This document shows positions 12,310-23,970 of a stretch of DNA of 64,000 nucleotides, piece after piece (positions within the stretch are counted from its first letter, which is position 1; each line of letters begins with the position of its first letter). The position numbers and the translations under genes were made by a program. The DNA lies in assembly GCA_001414345.1 (NCBI GenBank), contig LLCB01000159.1:62001-126000 (forward strand), in the 5' to 3' direction. Below the pieces are notes generated by a model. That model worked only from the letters and a program-made list of their open reading frames with translations, was not told the origin of the DNA and did no database searches. The stretch comes from Hymenoscyphus infarciens (lineage: Eukaryota; Ascomycota; Leotiomycetes; Helotiales; Helotiaceae).

Positions 12310-12904
12310 AATGGCGAGAAGGAGGTTTGAAATCTTGGATGCCTCGAGATTAGGACGAGCTGGTCTTGTTGTAGTGAGGCTACAAAGTTTGTGTTTTTTG
12401 TAGAAGAATCACCTCATGCAAATCACGAATCAAAGGGCCGCTGATACCCGCGTGGCGAGGGGTATTTTCTGCACGTGGTGATAAGGACCGAGTCTTGGAA
12501 ACACTTTATATTGAGACATTCTTCAAAAGGTTTTGCTATAAAATGCAGCCGGAAAAAGAGCAGGTGAAATTCAAAGACTGAGTACTTTGATAAGACGACG
12601 AATTGACACCTGGAAGTTAACTTGAAGTGGGGTGGGCAGAATGAGACTAGTTTGATTAGTCATCCAACTCACCAATCAGGTGTTTTCAAGTTCAACGGTC
12701 AAGCCTCAACGCTTCAGCCTCAGGACGCTGGATTCAAGAACATTCAGATTCAAGATTCAACCTCAAACAACACCCAATTCCTCGTATACCTCGCCATCGT
12801 CCACCGCAACACCTGCGCGTACCTACTCCGAATAGCCTCCTCTCGATCATTACAGTCCACTACCAGTCACTCGTTTCGCAGATCAACTGAACAACCCCTT
12901 CACG
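12310..12904. promoter_or_regulatory. Bidirectional promoter between CYS4 and KRE9-like gene
   Basis: These 595 bp separate two divergent starts. The right half, before KRE9, is rich in CAAC/CTCAAC pyrimidine tracts (about 12700-12900), as in fungal 5' leaders. No specific regulator site is claimed. Confidence 0.4.
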
Positions 12905-13780
12905 ATGCGTCTTTCCCGGGCTGTCCTCCTCGCTCTGTCGGCACCTCTCGCACTCGCGATACCCGTTATAACGGTTCCTAGCACGTCACTCACAGCTGCA
13001 ACGGCCATCACAGTCACGATTGCGGACTCTGGGGCGCCTCCATTACTTGCGGCTCTCTCAGGTTACCAGCTACAATTGTACGCGGGAAATGATGCAAGCA
13101 AGACTGTCCTGTGGACTGATCCAACCCCCGGGACCTTTGCAACTTTAACGAAAACCGTCACAATTCCTGCGGCCATCGGCGGAATTGCACCAAATGCATA
13201 GTAACATTTCCCTGGCGTCCAGATACTCGTCAACTTACTAACATCCATGATAGCTTCTTCGGCGTATTGGCTACAGCTACTGCGGGCGGAACGATCACAA
13301 CTTTCTCCAACCGTTTCTCGATGGTTGGCATGACTGGAACCTTTCCTACAACTGTCATAACAACTGGAATCACATCGACCGCGGGTCCACCGGCTGTCAA
13401 TGCCATTGCCGCAGGCAACGCCCCTGCTGCCGTTGGAGATGGAGTTGCATCCGACTTTGCAGTCCCATATAACATGCAAACGGGAACTGTCAGATATGCG
13501 CCCATGCAACCTATCCCTGGGACAGCAATTACTCAAACGGCTACTGCTCCTCTTTGGCCAACTTCCGCAGTCCAATTTGCTGCTACATTCCTGCCAAACC
13601 CAACGATTGTTACCACCAAGACTCAAGCGGCTACCTTTAGTGTGTCAAGTCATGCCAATACCGTAAGTCTCTCCATCAAAAAACAAAAATGAGAGATCAA
13701 ATACTGATATTTCTTAGGCTGCCGCAGCTTCATCCCCGGTAAACGATATGCAGAAGTTCTTGAACCGCTGGAAGGATTAA
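12905..13780 (+). CDS. KRE9: Cell wall beta-1,6-glucan assembly protein, KRE9/KNH1 family
   Basis: Exons 12905-13200, 13254-13662 and 13718-13780 give 255 residues. A signal peptide occupies about residues 1-18 (RLSRAVLLALSAPLALA). The mature chain is rich in Thr, Ala, Ile and Val, with the N-terminal immunoglobulin-like Kre9/Knh1 fold (ITVTIADSGAPPLL, LTKTVTIPAAIGG). The C-terminal half has the family pattern: YNMQTG followed by RYAPMQP, then APLWPTSAV, TFLPNPTIVTTKTQAATFS and a final DMQKFLNRWKD. KRE9 is a secreted O-glycosylated protein needed for beta-1,6-glucan in yeast; by analogy this product acts at the cell surface. Introns are 53 and 55 bp; intron 1 has a TACTAAC branch site. The family is firm; the exact role in this fungus is inferred. 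Confidence 0.9.
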
Positions 13781-16679
13781 GGTTTGTGTATATATCTGTT
13801 ATATGATGATCGGAAGCATGATAGAATTGCCCCTCGATTTGGGCGTGGAGTATGGTGTTTGGGGTAACAAGGGAATGTTGTAATATGAATTTTATATTTA
13901 GGTATACCACAAAAAGATCAATGATAAACTCGAAGCATAGGGTTCGATTCTCCGTAGACCTTGATTGTGGGTCCCAATACACTCGCGGAACCGGCGAGCT
14001 CGTCTTCACATTCTCTCGAGCATTTTCAGGTCCTTGTTTGAGTCCTGTGGTGTTTCGGAAGATAGAGTTGCTGGGCAGCCTGGTTGGCGCTTTACCATTC
14101 TTTACTTATTATTTTCTTAAGGTGTGATCTATAAGTCTTTTTGGTTCTTTTTGTCCTATATCCGCATTCTTCGTCGCTCACAAGTCTACCTGTGGTTTTT
14201 TTGGTGTATTTAAGTTGCCAAGACTGTTTTTTTCTTTTCTTATTTCACTCCACTGTCGGGTTATTCACGAAAGGGTGGCTTCTGATTTGAATCACATTTT
14301 TCGAAGGAAGCAAAGCCAGAGATCTCCTTGAAAATGTATTATCTGTGGTAGTGAGAAAGTAACTCTATGTATAGTAGTGTCTGGAGAAGATAAATAGTGC
14401 CCAGCCAGATTGGTGAGGATTGTCGATATCGAGTTAAGTATGTGGCAAGTGGAAGGAAACTAAAGTAATTGAGAGAGAAGGTGTTGAGGGGTTGTACATG
14501 ATGAGTGCACTTTTATAAATTCAAACTCCCTGGTAAGCATTAGTTTCTGGGCGTTTAACTTGAGTAGAGAGTACTAATTCGAAAGCATTGAACAATTCGA
14601 CAGCAATTGAAAGCTAATCGCTTGAAGCATATTTCTATATTTCTATATAACGTGGGTGTAGTTTTGGCAACAGCCGGCTAGGTTATGGGTGCAACGCTAA
14701 GGTGATGAGAAAAGATCCAAGTGTGGGGAAGCTTGAGGCGACCTTTACCAGGTGGAAGGAATGTTGTAGGTGTACTTTCCTCTTCTTGTACTGGTTTTTG
14801 ATTTCTCCTCCGCCTTATATATTGTTCTGAAAAGAATACTGTTTTAACGAGGTTTAGAAAAACATATTACTATACTTTTATGTATGCAGAAAAAAGGTAG
14901 CGTTATGTGGGTTTTGATTTGTTTCCTTTCCATGAGTTTCGTACTTTAGTTATCATGTCTTTTTCTGTAAGTAGATGAAGTTGCTAAGTGGCCAAAGGGA
15001 GGTGTTTATTAACATGAAAAATGTCCTTATATGATAGTAATAAGTGTTCATTTGGGTGCAGAATTGAATTTGTTAGACTTGGTTTAAGTAAGTTAGAGGC
15101 TTTTTATCTAAAGGTTGAAACACAATGGTTGGAGAAGCTAGCCTGTCATTCAAAGCAATTCTCCTATGAGTGATGATACCGAGGAAGGGTTATCATTAGA
15201 TAATTCAGAATGCCCTGCGCTCAGCTCTCGAAATTCCGGAGCTAGAGCTTTTCGAAACACTCAGAGGGTTAGGCTGGAACATTAAGTGCCGAAGAGAGAT
15301 GATGCTGCGGACTTCTTTCTGACTTTTCTGTTCACCGCATACTTTTCGTGTTGAAGGAGAGGTGGTAAGCCGACAGTGATATTTATTGCGACAGCGACCA
15401 ATTTCGAAAGCCCAGACAGTAATCTTCTCCCCATATTGGGAGAATCAAGGCATTTTATGGCACTGGCTTAAAAACTTCATCATCTATGAGAACCGATTCC
15501 GTAAATCTTCTATTCTTCACATCGTCCAAATCCACATCTTCGTTATTCCTACTGTCCTTTTTGAATTGCAATGGTCTTAAATTTTAGCAAATTTAGATCC
15601 TCCCCGATTCGGAGTAACGACTCTGCTTCAATCGTACGACTATCACTACATAATTTTGAGATATCTTTAGGGCACGGTGTGTAGCAAACATCTAGAGTTT
15701 GAGCAGTTGGGAGAAGTTAGAAGTTAGTCTTGTTTTAATTGAGCACATCGTCAGAAATTCATCGACGTATCTTATGGGAAATTTCCGAAAGATATTGAAT
15801 TCAGTAGGGAAGACAGGGTTCCTAGCAGAGAATGAAGCAAGAATGAAGTGGCCATGAAGTAACAACGAAGTGAGAATCAACCGAAACATTTTTCCCCAAA
15901 TTTTCTCAGCCTTTCCGTCGTCATTTAATATAGCTTCGTGGGAAGAGAACTGAGGAGAGATGTATGTGTGCTCCTACTTGTCATATATGTATGGTTCTTC
16001 TGGCAGTAAATGCCCCCCTGTTTGAGCTTTCCGCCCCACTCATGGTTCGGTTAGAACAGCAAGGGCTGATGGGAGGAGTGCGTCAAAAAAATTGCTGGAG
16101 TCACTAGATTAAAGCCACCACGTCGTGGAAGAAAGAAGAGACACAGACGATGTGACTGGCGACGATCCCGACAAAATCAATAATGGAGGCATGGCATGGT
16201 TTCACAAGTTGGGAGAAGCTAAAACGGATGGCATGCTGAGAAACATTGCCAAGTTCTTCGGATACTATTTAATTTGTTTCACAGTTTTTCATGAGCAGAG
16301 AGAAGTGGTAGATCGATAGAAGTCGATAGTTCGACAGTAAGAAGCGAGAAGACTCATTGATGACTGGGATGGGCACGAGTCTCAAGGACGATGACCGGCC
16401 TCATTCATGATATCATATCTGTTGGCGTCTCCTCGGTCTTGTGTGCACCCTTGAGGGTATTTTGGTGGCTCATGTGCGATTCGTAGCCGAATTTCTTTCT
16501 AATGGGTAGTTATCTTTCTTCATTAGTGACAAGAAGCGATACAATATTTTAGAGTATTGATTTCAATTTTTTGATTCAAGCTTCGAACATATTTACCCAC
16601 CCCGAAAATAAAACAACACCCCATCCTGCCATAAAAAGCTCCAAACCAATGAAAATACAGCTAAATGAACAACAAAGCC
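13781..16679. other. Long intergenic region, no gene supported
   Basis: About 2.9 kb with no protein I can support. A 65-codon minus-strand frame at 15692-15889 begins with a hydrophobic, signal-like stretch (FRLILTSLLLHGHFILASF), but has no family resemblance and no partner exon; a small secreted protein cannot be excluded. Some of this stretch will be KRE9 and DUF4360 3' flanks. No repeat ends were found. Confidence 0.4.
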
Positions 16680-17424
16680 CTAACACTTCTGCCACTGAAC
16701 ACCAACAACAAAAGTAATCTTCCCATCAATAGAATCATCAGTGATTTGTCCGCGTGCGGCGGCGTTGGTGGAAGTCAGGCGAACTTGCGAGTTAATGTTG
16801 AGAGCAGCATTCGCTCCGCAAGGAGACCAAACTGTAGATGTGAGAGCAACATTATCCACTGCTTCATAATTGCCGTCAATGGGACCTTTGAAAGAGGTTG
16901 ATGTAGTGCATTGAGGAGTTTCTAGTCATGTCAGTCAGATGTGATTTTGAGAAGATGGGAAGGAGACTTACGGCCCGAGAAATAGAAGTTGGCGGATTGG
17001 AGACCACTGACACCAGCGTCAAGACCAACATAGCCTCTATATACAGTGCTGAGTATGCTATATTGGAAGCCTCCTGGGTACTTGAGGTCGATGTTGAGCT
17101 GGCAGTTCTTTCGGTTTTGGGCAACGGCAACTCCGGGACCAATGGAAGCGACGTATTGGTCAAAGATCAAGGTGAATCTAAGTCAAGGATCAGTCTTATT
17201 TATCATGGGACAAGGAGGTGGTTAGGCGAATAGGGAAATACCCACGTTTGACGATCGGCCGAGATGTAAGATCCAAGGGAACCCTGAGGGCAACCGGTTC
17301 CACCGTAGACGATATTGTTGATTGAAACTTGACTTGGATCAGGTTTGTCAGCTGTCACTGCATTACCTGCTGGCAAAGCATAGGCGACAGTGGCCAGGGC
17401 CAAAGTGAAGATTGAAGAGAGCAT
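16680..17424 (-). CDS. Secreted protein, DUF4360 family
   Basis: Exons 17424-17246, 17177-16972 and 16921-16680 give 208 residues with in-frame junctions (donors GTGGGT and GTAAGT, acceptors TAG). A signal peptide covers about residues 1-17. The mature chain shows the DUF4360 landmarks: NNIVYGGTGCPQGS near the start, FTLIFDQYVASIGPG, the central NCQLNIDLKYPGGFQYSI, and the C-terminal GKITFVVGVQWQKC. This family is made of small secreted beta-rich proteins, common in fungi and bacteria, with unknown function. Four or more conserved cysteines suggest disulfides. Only a spliced model recovers the whole domain, so the gene appears intact. Confidence 0.88.
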
Positions 17425-18478
17425 TTTGAGTTGAGAAGTTGATGAAGATCGGCCAATTAAGGATATTGATGAAGAGCGGAGTCGATCCTTGCCGGTTTTG
17501 GGTTGATGATGAGAATGGCTGTGTGGGATTCTTGATCATCTATATACTATTACAGATATTGATTGTTGCTACTTGGTGAGGTGATAGTCACTAGTTTCGT
17601 GGGAAAGGATCTGAGAAACCCACCCCCCGCAACACTAGGCAACAACAAAGTACCAGATGTCGACCCTAGCCTGAAGCATAATACGAGAATGGCGCTAAGT
17701 ATTGGAAACAGGGAAAATTCATGGTGTTATTAGTAGTGTTCCTGATCCGACAAAGTAAACTTCCTGGTCACCAGGTTCCATAGAGACCCCAGGAAAGGGT
17801 TCTTTAACCACTTAGACGAACAACGTGGCTTTCAGCACGAGGCTTTATGCTGTAACTGTGTATCTTGAAAATGGAAGAGTTTATGTAAATGAACTTCTGA
17901 CTTCTGATAAAATAGTGGTGGGCTGATACCCCTTGGCACATAAGAACGGTAGTCTCGACCGAATTTATCGCTCTGGGCTCTTCGATATTAAGGTTATCTG
18001 CACACATTGAAATAGAACCGGCCGACACAAAGTTCCATTCCGACATCCGAGAGGAGGGTATGAAGCTTCATGTAGGATAACGTTCGTGCCACTCGACACT
18101 GAGTTCTGAGAGGTGAAAATGTGGCCGCCTTGCGGTTAATCACGACAGGCATCAGCTGGTATATGCTTAATATCTGTTATCGTAAAAATAGACCTAGAGT
18201 CGTTTAAGCAGCTTGATCTAAAAAGGCTGAATAGAGCTGCATGGGCCGGGAATAACAGCCGTGCCGTGGCCACTACCGAAAAACAAGAGAAAAAGCCAAG
18301 TCAAAATAACTCTGATTGGATGTTCACCAAGTCAAAACGTTTTTCCATTAGAAATACCACACAAACTTCCATATTCTACCAGCCATCGGAGTACTCACTT
18401 GAACATGCCATAAACTTTCAAACACAACGGTGGAGAAAATTATTCCACCTCTCAGTTATTGGGACCAAAGAAAATAAA
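17425..18478. other. Intergenic: DUF4360 promoter and 3' flank of next gene
   Basis: About 1 kb. The first 150 bp left of the DUF4360 start on its sense strand is a pyrimidine-rich leader. The rest holds no recognised gene or repeat; an 80-codon minus frame at 17804-18046 has no features. Confidence 0.4.
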
Positions 18479-19762
18479 TCAAAATAGCTCAACACGATCC
18501 AAGAGATCCTTCGGAAGTACGCGCTTGTCATTCCCAACTTGCTTGTAGATGCAAAGAGGACCTTGGTCATCCCAACGTACCTCCAATTGTTGATCCGGCG
18601 AGTTTCTCGCAACCTGAATAATCCGCTGAATGAGACCGTGGTAACGTGCCAAGAGTGCAGATTTATCCTTTTGCCAATTGAGGACATCTTGCCGAACATC
18701 CTTGATCTGAGGGTCCTTGAAAACACCAAAAGTGTTGTAGGCAATGAGGAAATTGAACGTTTGATTGACCCAGAGACGTGGGAAAATCTCACTCATGTCA
18801 AGGATGTTGCGGCTGGACCGAGTCTTGATATCGAAGATTTGGTCTTGAGCAACCCGTGTGCCTGCAGCTACTAATTGAAGGGCATTTTCCGCAGAGCCTC
18901 TTGACTTGTCCATACACATATCCTGGACTGCTGCTTCCACTTCTTCGAGGGACACCACACTTGTAGGTTCGCTGGTGCCTAGGCGCGGCTTAACACCAGG
19001 CTTCTCTTTGACATACCCATCTGTTTCTGATCGGACAAGAAGTTGAAGTCCTCCAAATGAATATTGGATGAGGCGTTGGTGGGAGCATGACTTCCGAACT
19101 TCCGCGTCCCAAGTGGTATATGCCTCGGGAAAAGTGTGGCCATAACCTCTCAAATCGGTAATCATTTCTCTTGCGGACCTCTCCTTCCGTATAAAAAATA
19201 CCGTTTCTCCCACAACGTCTACATCGAAGCGGAAAGGCTTAGAGATTGACCCCGAAAATCTCAAGAGGTTGCCCAATGTGCTGCCACAACCAACTAGGTC
19301 CAACGCTTGCATATCAAAATCTGGTTGCATCGCAAACACAGAGCGAATGGCGGGCTCCAAAGGATAATTCGGGTGCCGCGCGGCATTGAGATCTCGAAAT
19401 ACATCTTCGTGATCAGGGTTGAGCTTCAACTCTTGGGAGGGAGGAGTCCAGGCAGGAGGGGAACCTAATCACGTCGATTAACAAACCAACGGATTGAGGA
19501 GAGCTAGAGGGGTAAACTGACCTGGTACATAGACAATGGGGGAATCCGTATCCTGCCAATTGTAGGACGCAACATACTCGACATCTTCGATTGTAGGAGA
19601 TTCACTTTCGATGAGCAAAGTTTGATGGTCGATTTTGTCTATCGCTGGCTCTTTGGGGGCTGGCCAATCGTTTCCAGGCCTGGACGACAAGGGGTCAGGG
19701 TTGTTTGCTTGGTTTGCCGCTCTCCACGACGACGACGACGACGACGTCTCTTTTCTCGACAT
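18479..19762 (-). CDS. Fungal conserved protein, commonly labelled 'geranylgeranyl pyrophosphate synthetase' but without its motifs
   Basis: Exons 19762-19522 and 19464-18479 join in phase across a 57-bp intron (GTCAGT...TTAG) to give 408 residues. The sequence has the hallmarks of an ascomycete family: an N-terminal VEYVASYNWQ, then VPGSPPAWTPP at the splice, AARHPNYPLEPAIRSVF, RGYGHTFPEAYTTWD, and HQRLIQYSFGGLQLLVRSE. From memory, relatives are named geranylgeranyl pyrophosphate synthetase in databases, but I see no DDxxD aspartate motif and no prenyltransferase helices, so that name is probably an old transfer error. A run of six serines near the start is encoded by a (CGT)n-type repeat at about 19726-19744. 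An ATG at 19804 would add 14 hydrophobic residues; I prefer 19762. No function is assigned. Confidence 0.8.
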
Positions 19763-22197
19763 CACGAAGATTTCAAATGCAAGAGCTGTGCAAGAAAAGA
19801 ACACGAAAAATCAGAGAACCTTCGTCTTTATACATTGCAATTTCTTCTACTTTCCCCTCTCTTACTCGACGACACAAGCAATCTCTTAGCCTGCAGTAAG
19901 GTAGAGACGGCCATCCAAGCATTATCAAGTACAGGAGTCCTGCAGTGGAGCAAACGATGGCATTGGTGGCCTCAAAGACCATCGAAGCATCTCGAACACC
20001 TTGTGTAACCAGCCTTCATTTCTTTCTCTACCTCCTGAGAACAAAATAATTCTCTCAAGCTCTCCTGCTAGAATCTTAACTTCTTAACTTCTCTGAACTA
20101 TCTAGAAGAAGCAAGAAATCCAAAAGAATTTGCTAAGCACCCAAAACTTGAGGAGATATGCTAAATGTAGTAGTTATCTTAACTTCTTTCTAAAAACAAT
20201 CATTGTTCTAGAGAAGCAGAATAATCAAGTTTTTTTTTTCGAACGAAGACGAGGAACGTACTTGAGATCGGAAGAAGAGGGGCCCTTTCTACAGCTTTTC
20301 AGAAAGAACTCGCTTTTGATAATCTTCATACATGCAAGAGTCCATGTTCACGCGATCTTGGAGTGCGCAACCACTAGCTAGGTTGAGCTCAAGGCCGGGG
20401 GGTCGCTCTTTCCCTCCTCGACCTCAATCAGGATTTCTCTTCCTGTACCTAGATCTTACTTGGACTCGCTTTAATATAAGCCCCCTCGGATTGAGATATT
20501 TTCGCGTCGCTCGCTTCGTTCGATGTTGACATCCTACCTTGCAGTTGTGCTTGGGTGGGAACAACCTTCGCGACCCATGCCAACGTATTTGATCTGTCTT
20601 CAGAGAGTACCACGGACTCGTAAATTGGGCGGGGAGCGAGACATCATGTATGGAAGGAAATTTTAGATCAACGATAGCTTGTTGTCGCTGATGAAAACTG
20701 GTTCCCTCGCTTCTAAACTGGTATGTGTAATTCAAGGCGGGAGGGAAGAGAAAACCTTACCTGCGTAGTAGTTCTACCTTATGTTCCTCTTGTCAGCATC
20801 TGGACTTGCGAAGAAGCTCAAATTTACTGGCACAGACAAAAAGACAAGTGCTAAGAGGGGTTCAAGTTCGGGAGGTTAAGAGGAAGGAGGGACTCAAGTT
20901 ATGTTGAGTCCTCGAGAGAGTTGCGGGACGGGACTTCTGTTTCCTGCTCTGATAGATAGCTCCTTCCCTCGCACTCTTACCGCGAGCTTTTCGTCGCGCT
21001 GCCATGCGAGAGATTCAGTCAAGGGGGGAGGCACGCCCCTCGTCCTCTAGAGTATACTCCGCCCCTTAGCAGCAGTTAAATACACAACACCATAAAGAGC
21101 AGTTTTTTTTGTTGAATCTCTCTTAGGGTCAGGATCACAGTTCCCAGTCGGTAATGAAACACAGAGGAAGATCAAAAGAACCTACGAGCGCGAAGCCATG
21201 CGTTGATACTTCCCAATGGAAAGGAATCGAGTTACATCTCCCATGCTTTGATCTGTTGAACCGAGAAACAGTCAACTTTACAAAACGGCTAGAATATTCG
21301 CAAGGCGACAAATTCTTGTTGTAATCTACGCCTCGTAAGTAAATATTACTTTTCAAAATTTTCGAACTTAGTAGCCTACTATACTGCTATTCCAGCTGTT
21401 CCATCGATGATGAGAGGTGATAGCACCCAGTGTTTTTGGTTTCCCATCCTAGCCTAGCCTGGAGGTTAGGCTAGGATAGGCTAAGTAGACCCTTGTTAAT
21501 AAATTAATAAATATTTAGTAAATAAAACACTAAAAAGAAACATAGACCGTGTTCTAGTAGTACTTATCCCTCTTTTATTTAATAAACAAGTCATTTATAA
21601 CTAGCGTTGCTTATTATATACTTATAAGTAGAAAAACACGGAGCTCACCCAGGCGGAAGGAAAATATCCAGATAGTGCCAAGAGGCGGGGAAAGCCAATT
21701 CACTGAATTAGCATCAATACAATCGCTCGTCAACCTCTCAGTTCTTCGACAAAGTTGTTTGCATCAACGCCCTTGGTATCTCGCCAATTAAAGTCTATGT
21801 TTGATATATGAAACTCTGCAAAAAAGAGGAGTTTTCAGAAGGGTTGTCAGAAGAAGAAGCATGTAGAAAGCTGCCTACCTCGAACTATGGGTCCCGGCTG
21901 GATCGATCTCCAAAGATATCAAAGGCACATGACTTTACCACCACGTGATACCAACTCTTCTCCCGTACAAGAAATCTTGCGAGTTAAAAAGAAAGGGAAT
22001 GTCCTGAGGTCCCTGGAGAATTCTGGCTTGATCACTCGAGTCACTCGATCTCCACAACCCTCAAGTTCATGACAATCGTGTAACACAAAACGGTGGGCTT
22101 CGTGGCCGATATTCAACCGAATTTTCAGGGCTCGCCTTCAACGTAAACTTCCAGCGACCTTTCTTTAGTACAACCTCATTCAAGCACATCAGCAAAA
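19763..22197. other. Intergenic region with a G+C hairpin and a short AT-rich relic
   Basis: No gene is supported in 2.4 kb. At about 21450-21480 a cctagcctagcc / ggttaggctagg pair forms an 11-of-12 inverted repeat, followed by an AT-rich stretch (about 21490-21640) with CA/TG depletion like a short RIP relic. The last 60 bp lead into the hydrolase start at 22198. Confidence 0.4.
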
Positions 22198-23616
22198 ATG
22201 CAGAGCTTCAAGACTAACGACAACGTCACTTTGAAGTACATAGACACGGGTCTATTAGACAACCCCACGAATCTGAAGAAGCCTTGGCTAGTCCTAGTAC
22301 GTTTGCATGTTTCTTCGTCTACTTTTGATATATTATGCATATTGTGATATAACAGGTACCTGCAGTGATCATCCCCTCAACATCATCTCATGTCCGACCG
22401 AGTGGCTTTCAAAGGGTACCATGTACCGCAGATCTGCGTCTGCCCGTGACACTTCATGGCCATCGCAAGTTCCCGAGTCCATGGCACACGAAACATCACT
22501 TGAAAGGCTTTGCTCGCTTGGTTGTGACACTGCCTATCCGTTCCTGTTCCATGCTGCATATTCAGAACATCATCCCCCACTCTTGTCTCCCCTTGAGTTT
22601 CTGTTCCTTCTGATATCTCAGAATTGTCTATTCAACAAAACCAATCCTGCTGGAAAGAAATTAAAATTCATGCTCACATCAAGACGTAATTATTAGATCC
22701 ATGGTTTCACCGGCTCTTCTGCCGTCTGGCAACGCAACATTCCCGCTTTGGCAAAGCAGTATCGGGTCATTGCACCAGACCTCCGCGGTCACGGCGAGAG
22801 CGAAAAATGTAAACACGGGTATCACGTTATGAGATTAGCCCAGGATCTTCGAGAACTTGTGCTCTCGCTGCAAGGAAGCATCGATCCAGACTGCAATACA
22901 AGCTGGAAGGCAATTGGAGGAAGTCTGGGGTGTTCAATTCTATGGTTTAACCACCCCTCTTCCCACAAACCCCTAATGAAGAAGCTAACCATGGCACGAA
23001 TAGGGCATACGCCTCACTGTTCACAACGGCACCTTTCACCCATATGATTTTTGTGGACCAGGCGCCACTTCAGAATAGTGACCCCGCATCTGGCTGGGAC
23101 CACCGATTCTGTAATCGGGGGATGAATAACCCACTTGCTGTGGCAGGACTTCAAGCTACGCTCGCAATTGCCCCAGCATTAGCACACAAAGGCACTATCG
23201 CAGCCTGCCTCTCCTATCGGGCTTTCCCGCTTGATACTGACAGCATCACACCTGAGAAACATGCTGCAGATGAAGACTTCTTTTTGAATGAAGCGATGAA
23301 GGGTGACGCAGAATGGTATGGAAAGTTAATGGCTGACCACACTGCTCTTGACTGGCGGGATGCGATCCGTCGATGCTATGGCAAGGTTAGTGGAAGTCAT
23401 ACCAGAGTATTGGTTTTGACGAGTACCAGAAGCGGATGTTTTCCTGCTGATGGGCCACTAAAAGTGGTGGAACTAGTCAATGATGGAGGAGGGGAGGAGA
23501 AAGCTACTGGGCTCGCCGTCCAATGGGGAGGCCACTGGATGTATTGGGAGAATCCAGAAAAGTTTGACAAGTTGTGTATTGACTTCTTAACAGGCCATGA
23601 GGCACGCGATGACTGA
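22198..23616 (+). CDS. Alpha/beta hydrolase-fold protein
   Basis: Exons 22198-22296, 22697-22944 and 23004-23616 give 319 residues. The fold signature is clear: IHGFTGSS (about 34-41, oxyanion-hole HG), IAPDLRGHGES, and the nucleophile elbow GGSLG with Ser109. A candidate acid is Asp134 in FVDQAPLQ, and the late His in GGHWMYWE (about 293) would complete a triad. The substrate is unknown. The first intron is 400 bp, far longer than its neighbours here, and contains an apparent acceptor at about 22354 (ATAACAG) directly followed by GTACCT, so it may be two introns around a small stop-containing exon. The second intron is 59 bp with donor GTTTAA. The gene converges on the Zn2Cys6 regulator at 23971, 354 bp away. 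Confidence 0.82.
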
Positions 23617-23970
23617 GAAGAACACAGAAATCCTCAATTCTTATTGGTCTGTATATTGAAGAATTATCATATACGTACATATTGCATCATGACTTGGCAT
23701 CCATCACTCGAGTTATGCCAAATCGTTTCTTTTAAAACATAAAAACGAATCTCCCCAAGTACTCCTGTATCTTGGACATGTCATATATATAGTAAAGTTT
23801 CGTAGAACGCCGTAGGGTATGCCTGGTATTTCAGAATTAAAAAGCGCCTTGAAAGTGGAGAAGATGTGGCGCAAAAAATAAGTGGCTAAAGATGGCCGAG
23901 GGGCGAGGTCTTGTAAGCTGTGCAATATGTTTTTGATTGTTGTTGTAGTGGAACATGAATCATGATTTGT
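23617..23970. other. Convergent 3' intergenic region
   Basis: The 354 bp between two convergent genes presumably hold both 3' ends. It is AT-rich with several ATATA and AATAAG stretches. No gene or repeat was seen. Confidence 0.35.

Noticed and set aside
13941..13953. tRNA-like B box (ggttcgattctcc)
   Set aside because: No A box or cloverleaf-forming sequence 30-60 bp upstream and no matching acceptor stem.
15692..15889. Possible small secreted protein on the minus strand
   Set aside because: A hydrophobic start alone is weak evidence; no Cys pattern and no homologous motif; recorded in the intergenic note only.
21440..21660. Candidate transposon ends (cagtgttttt / ccgtgttttt) around an AT-rich patch
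   Set aside because: Match is 9 of 10 bases only, flanks do not show a target duplication, and the adjacent hairpin explains part of the symmetry.
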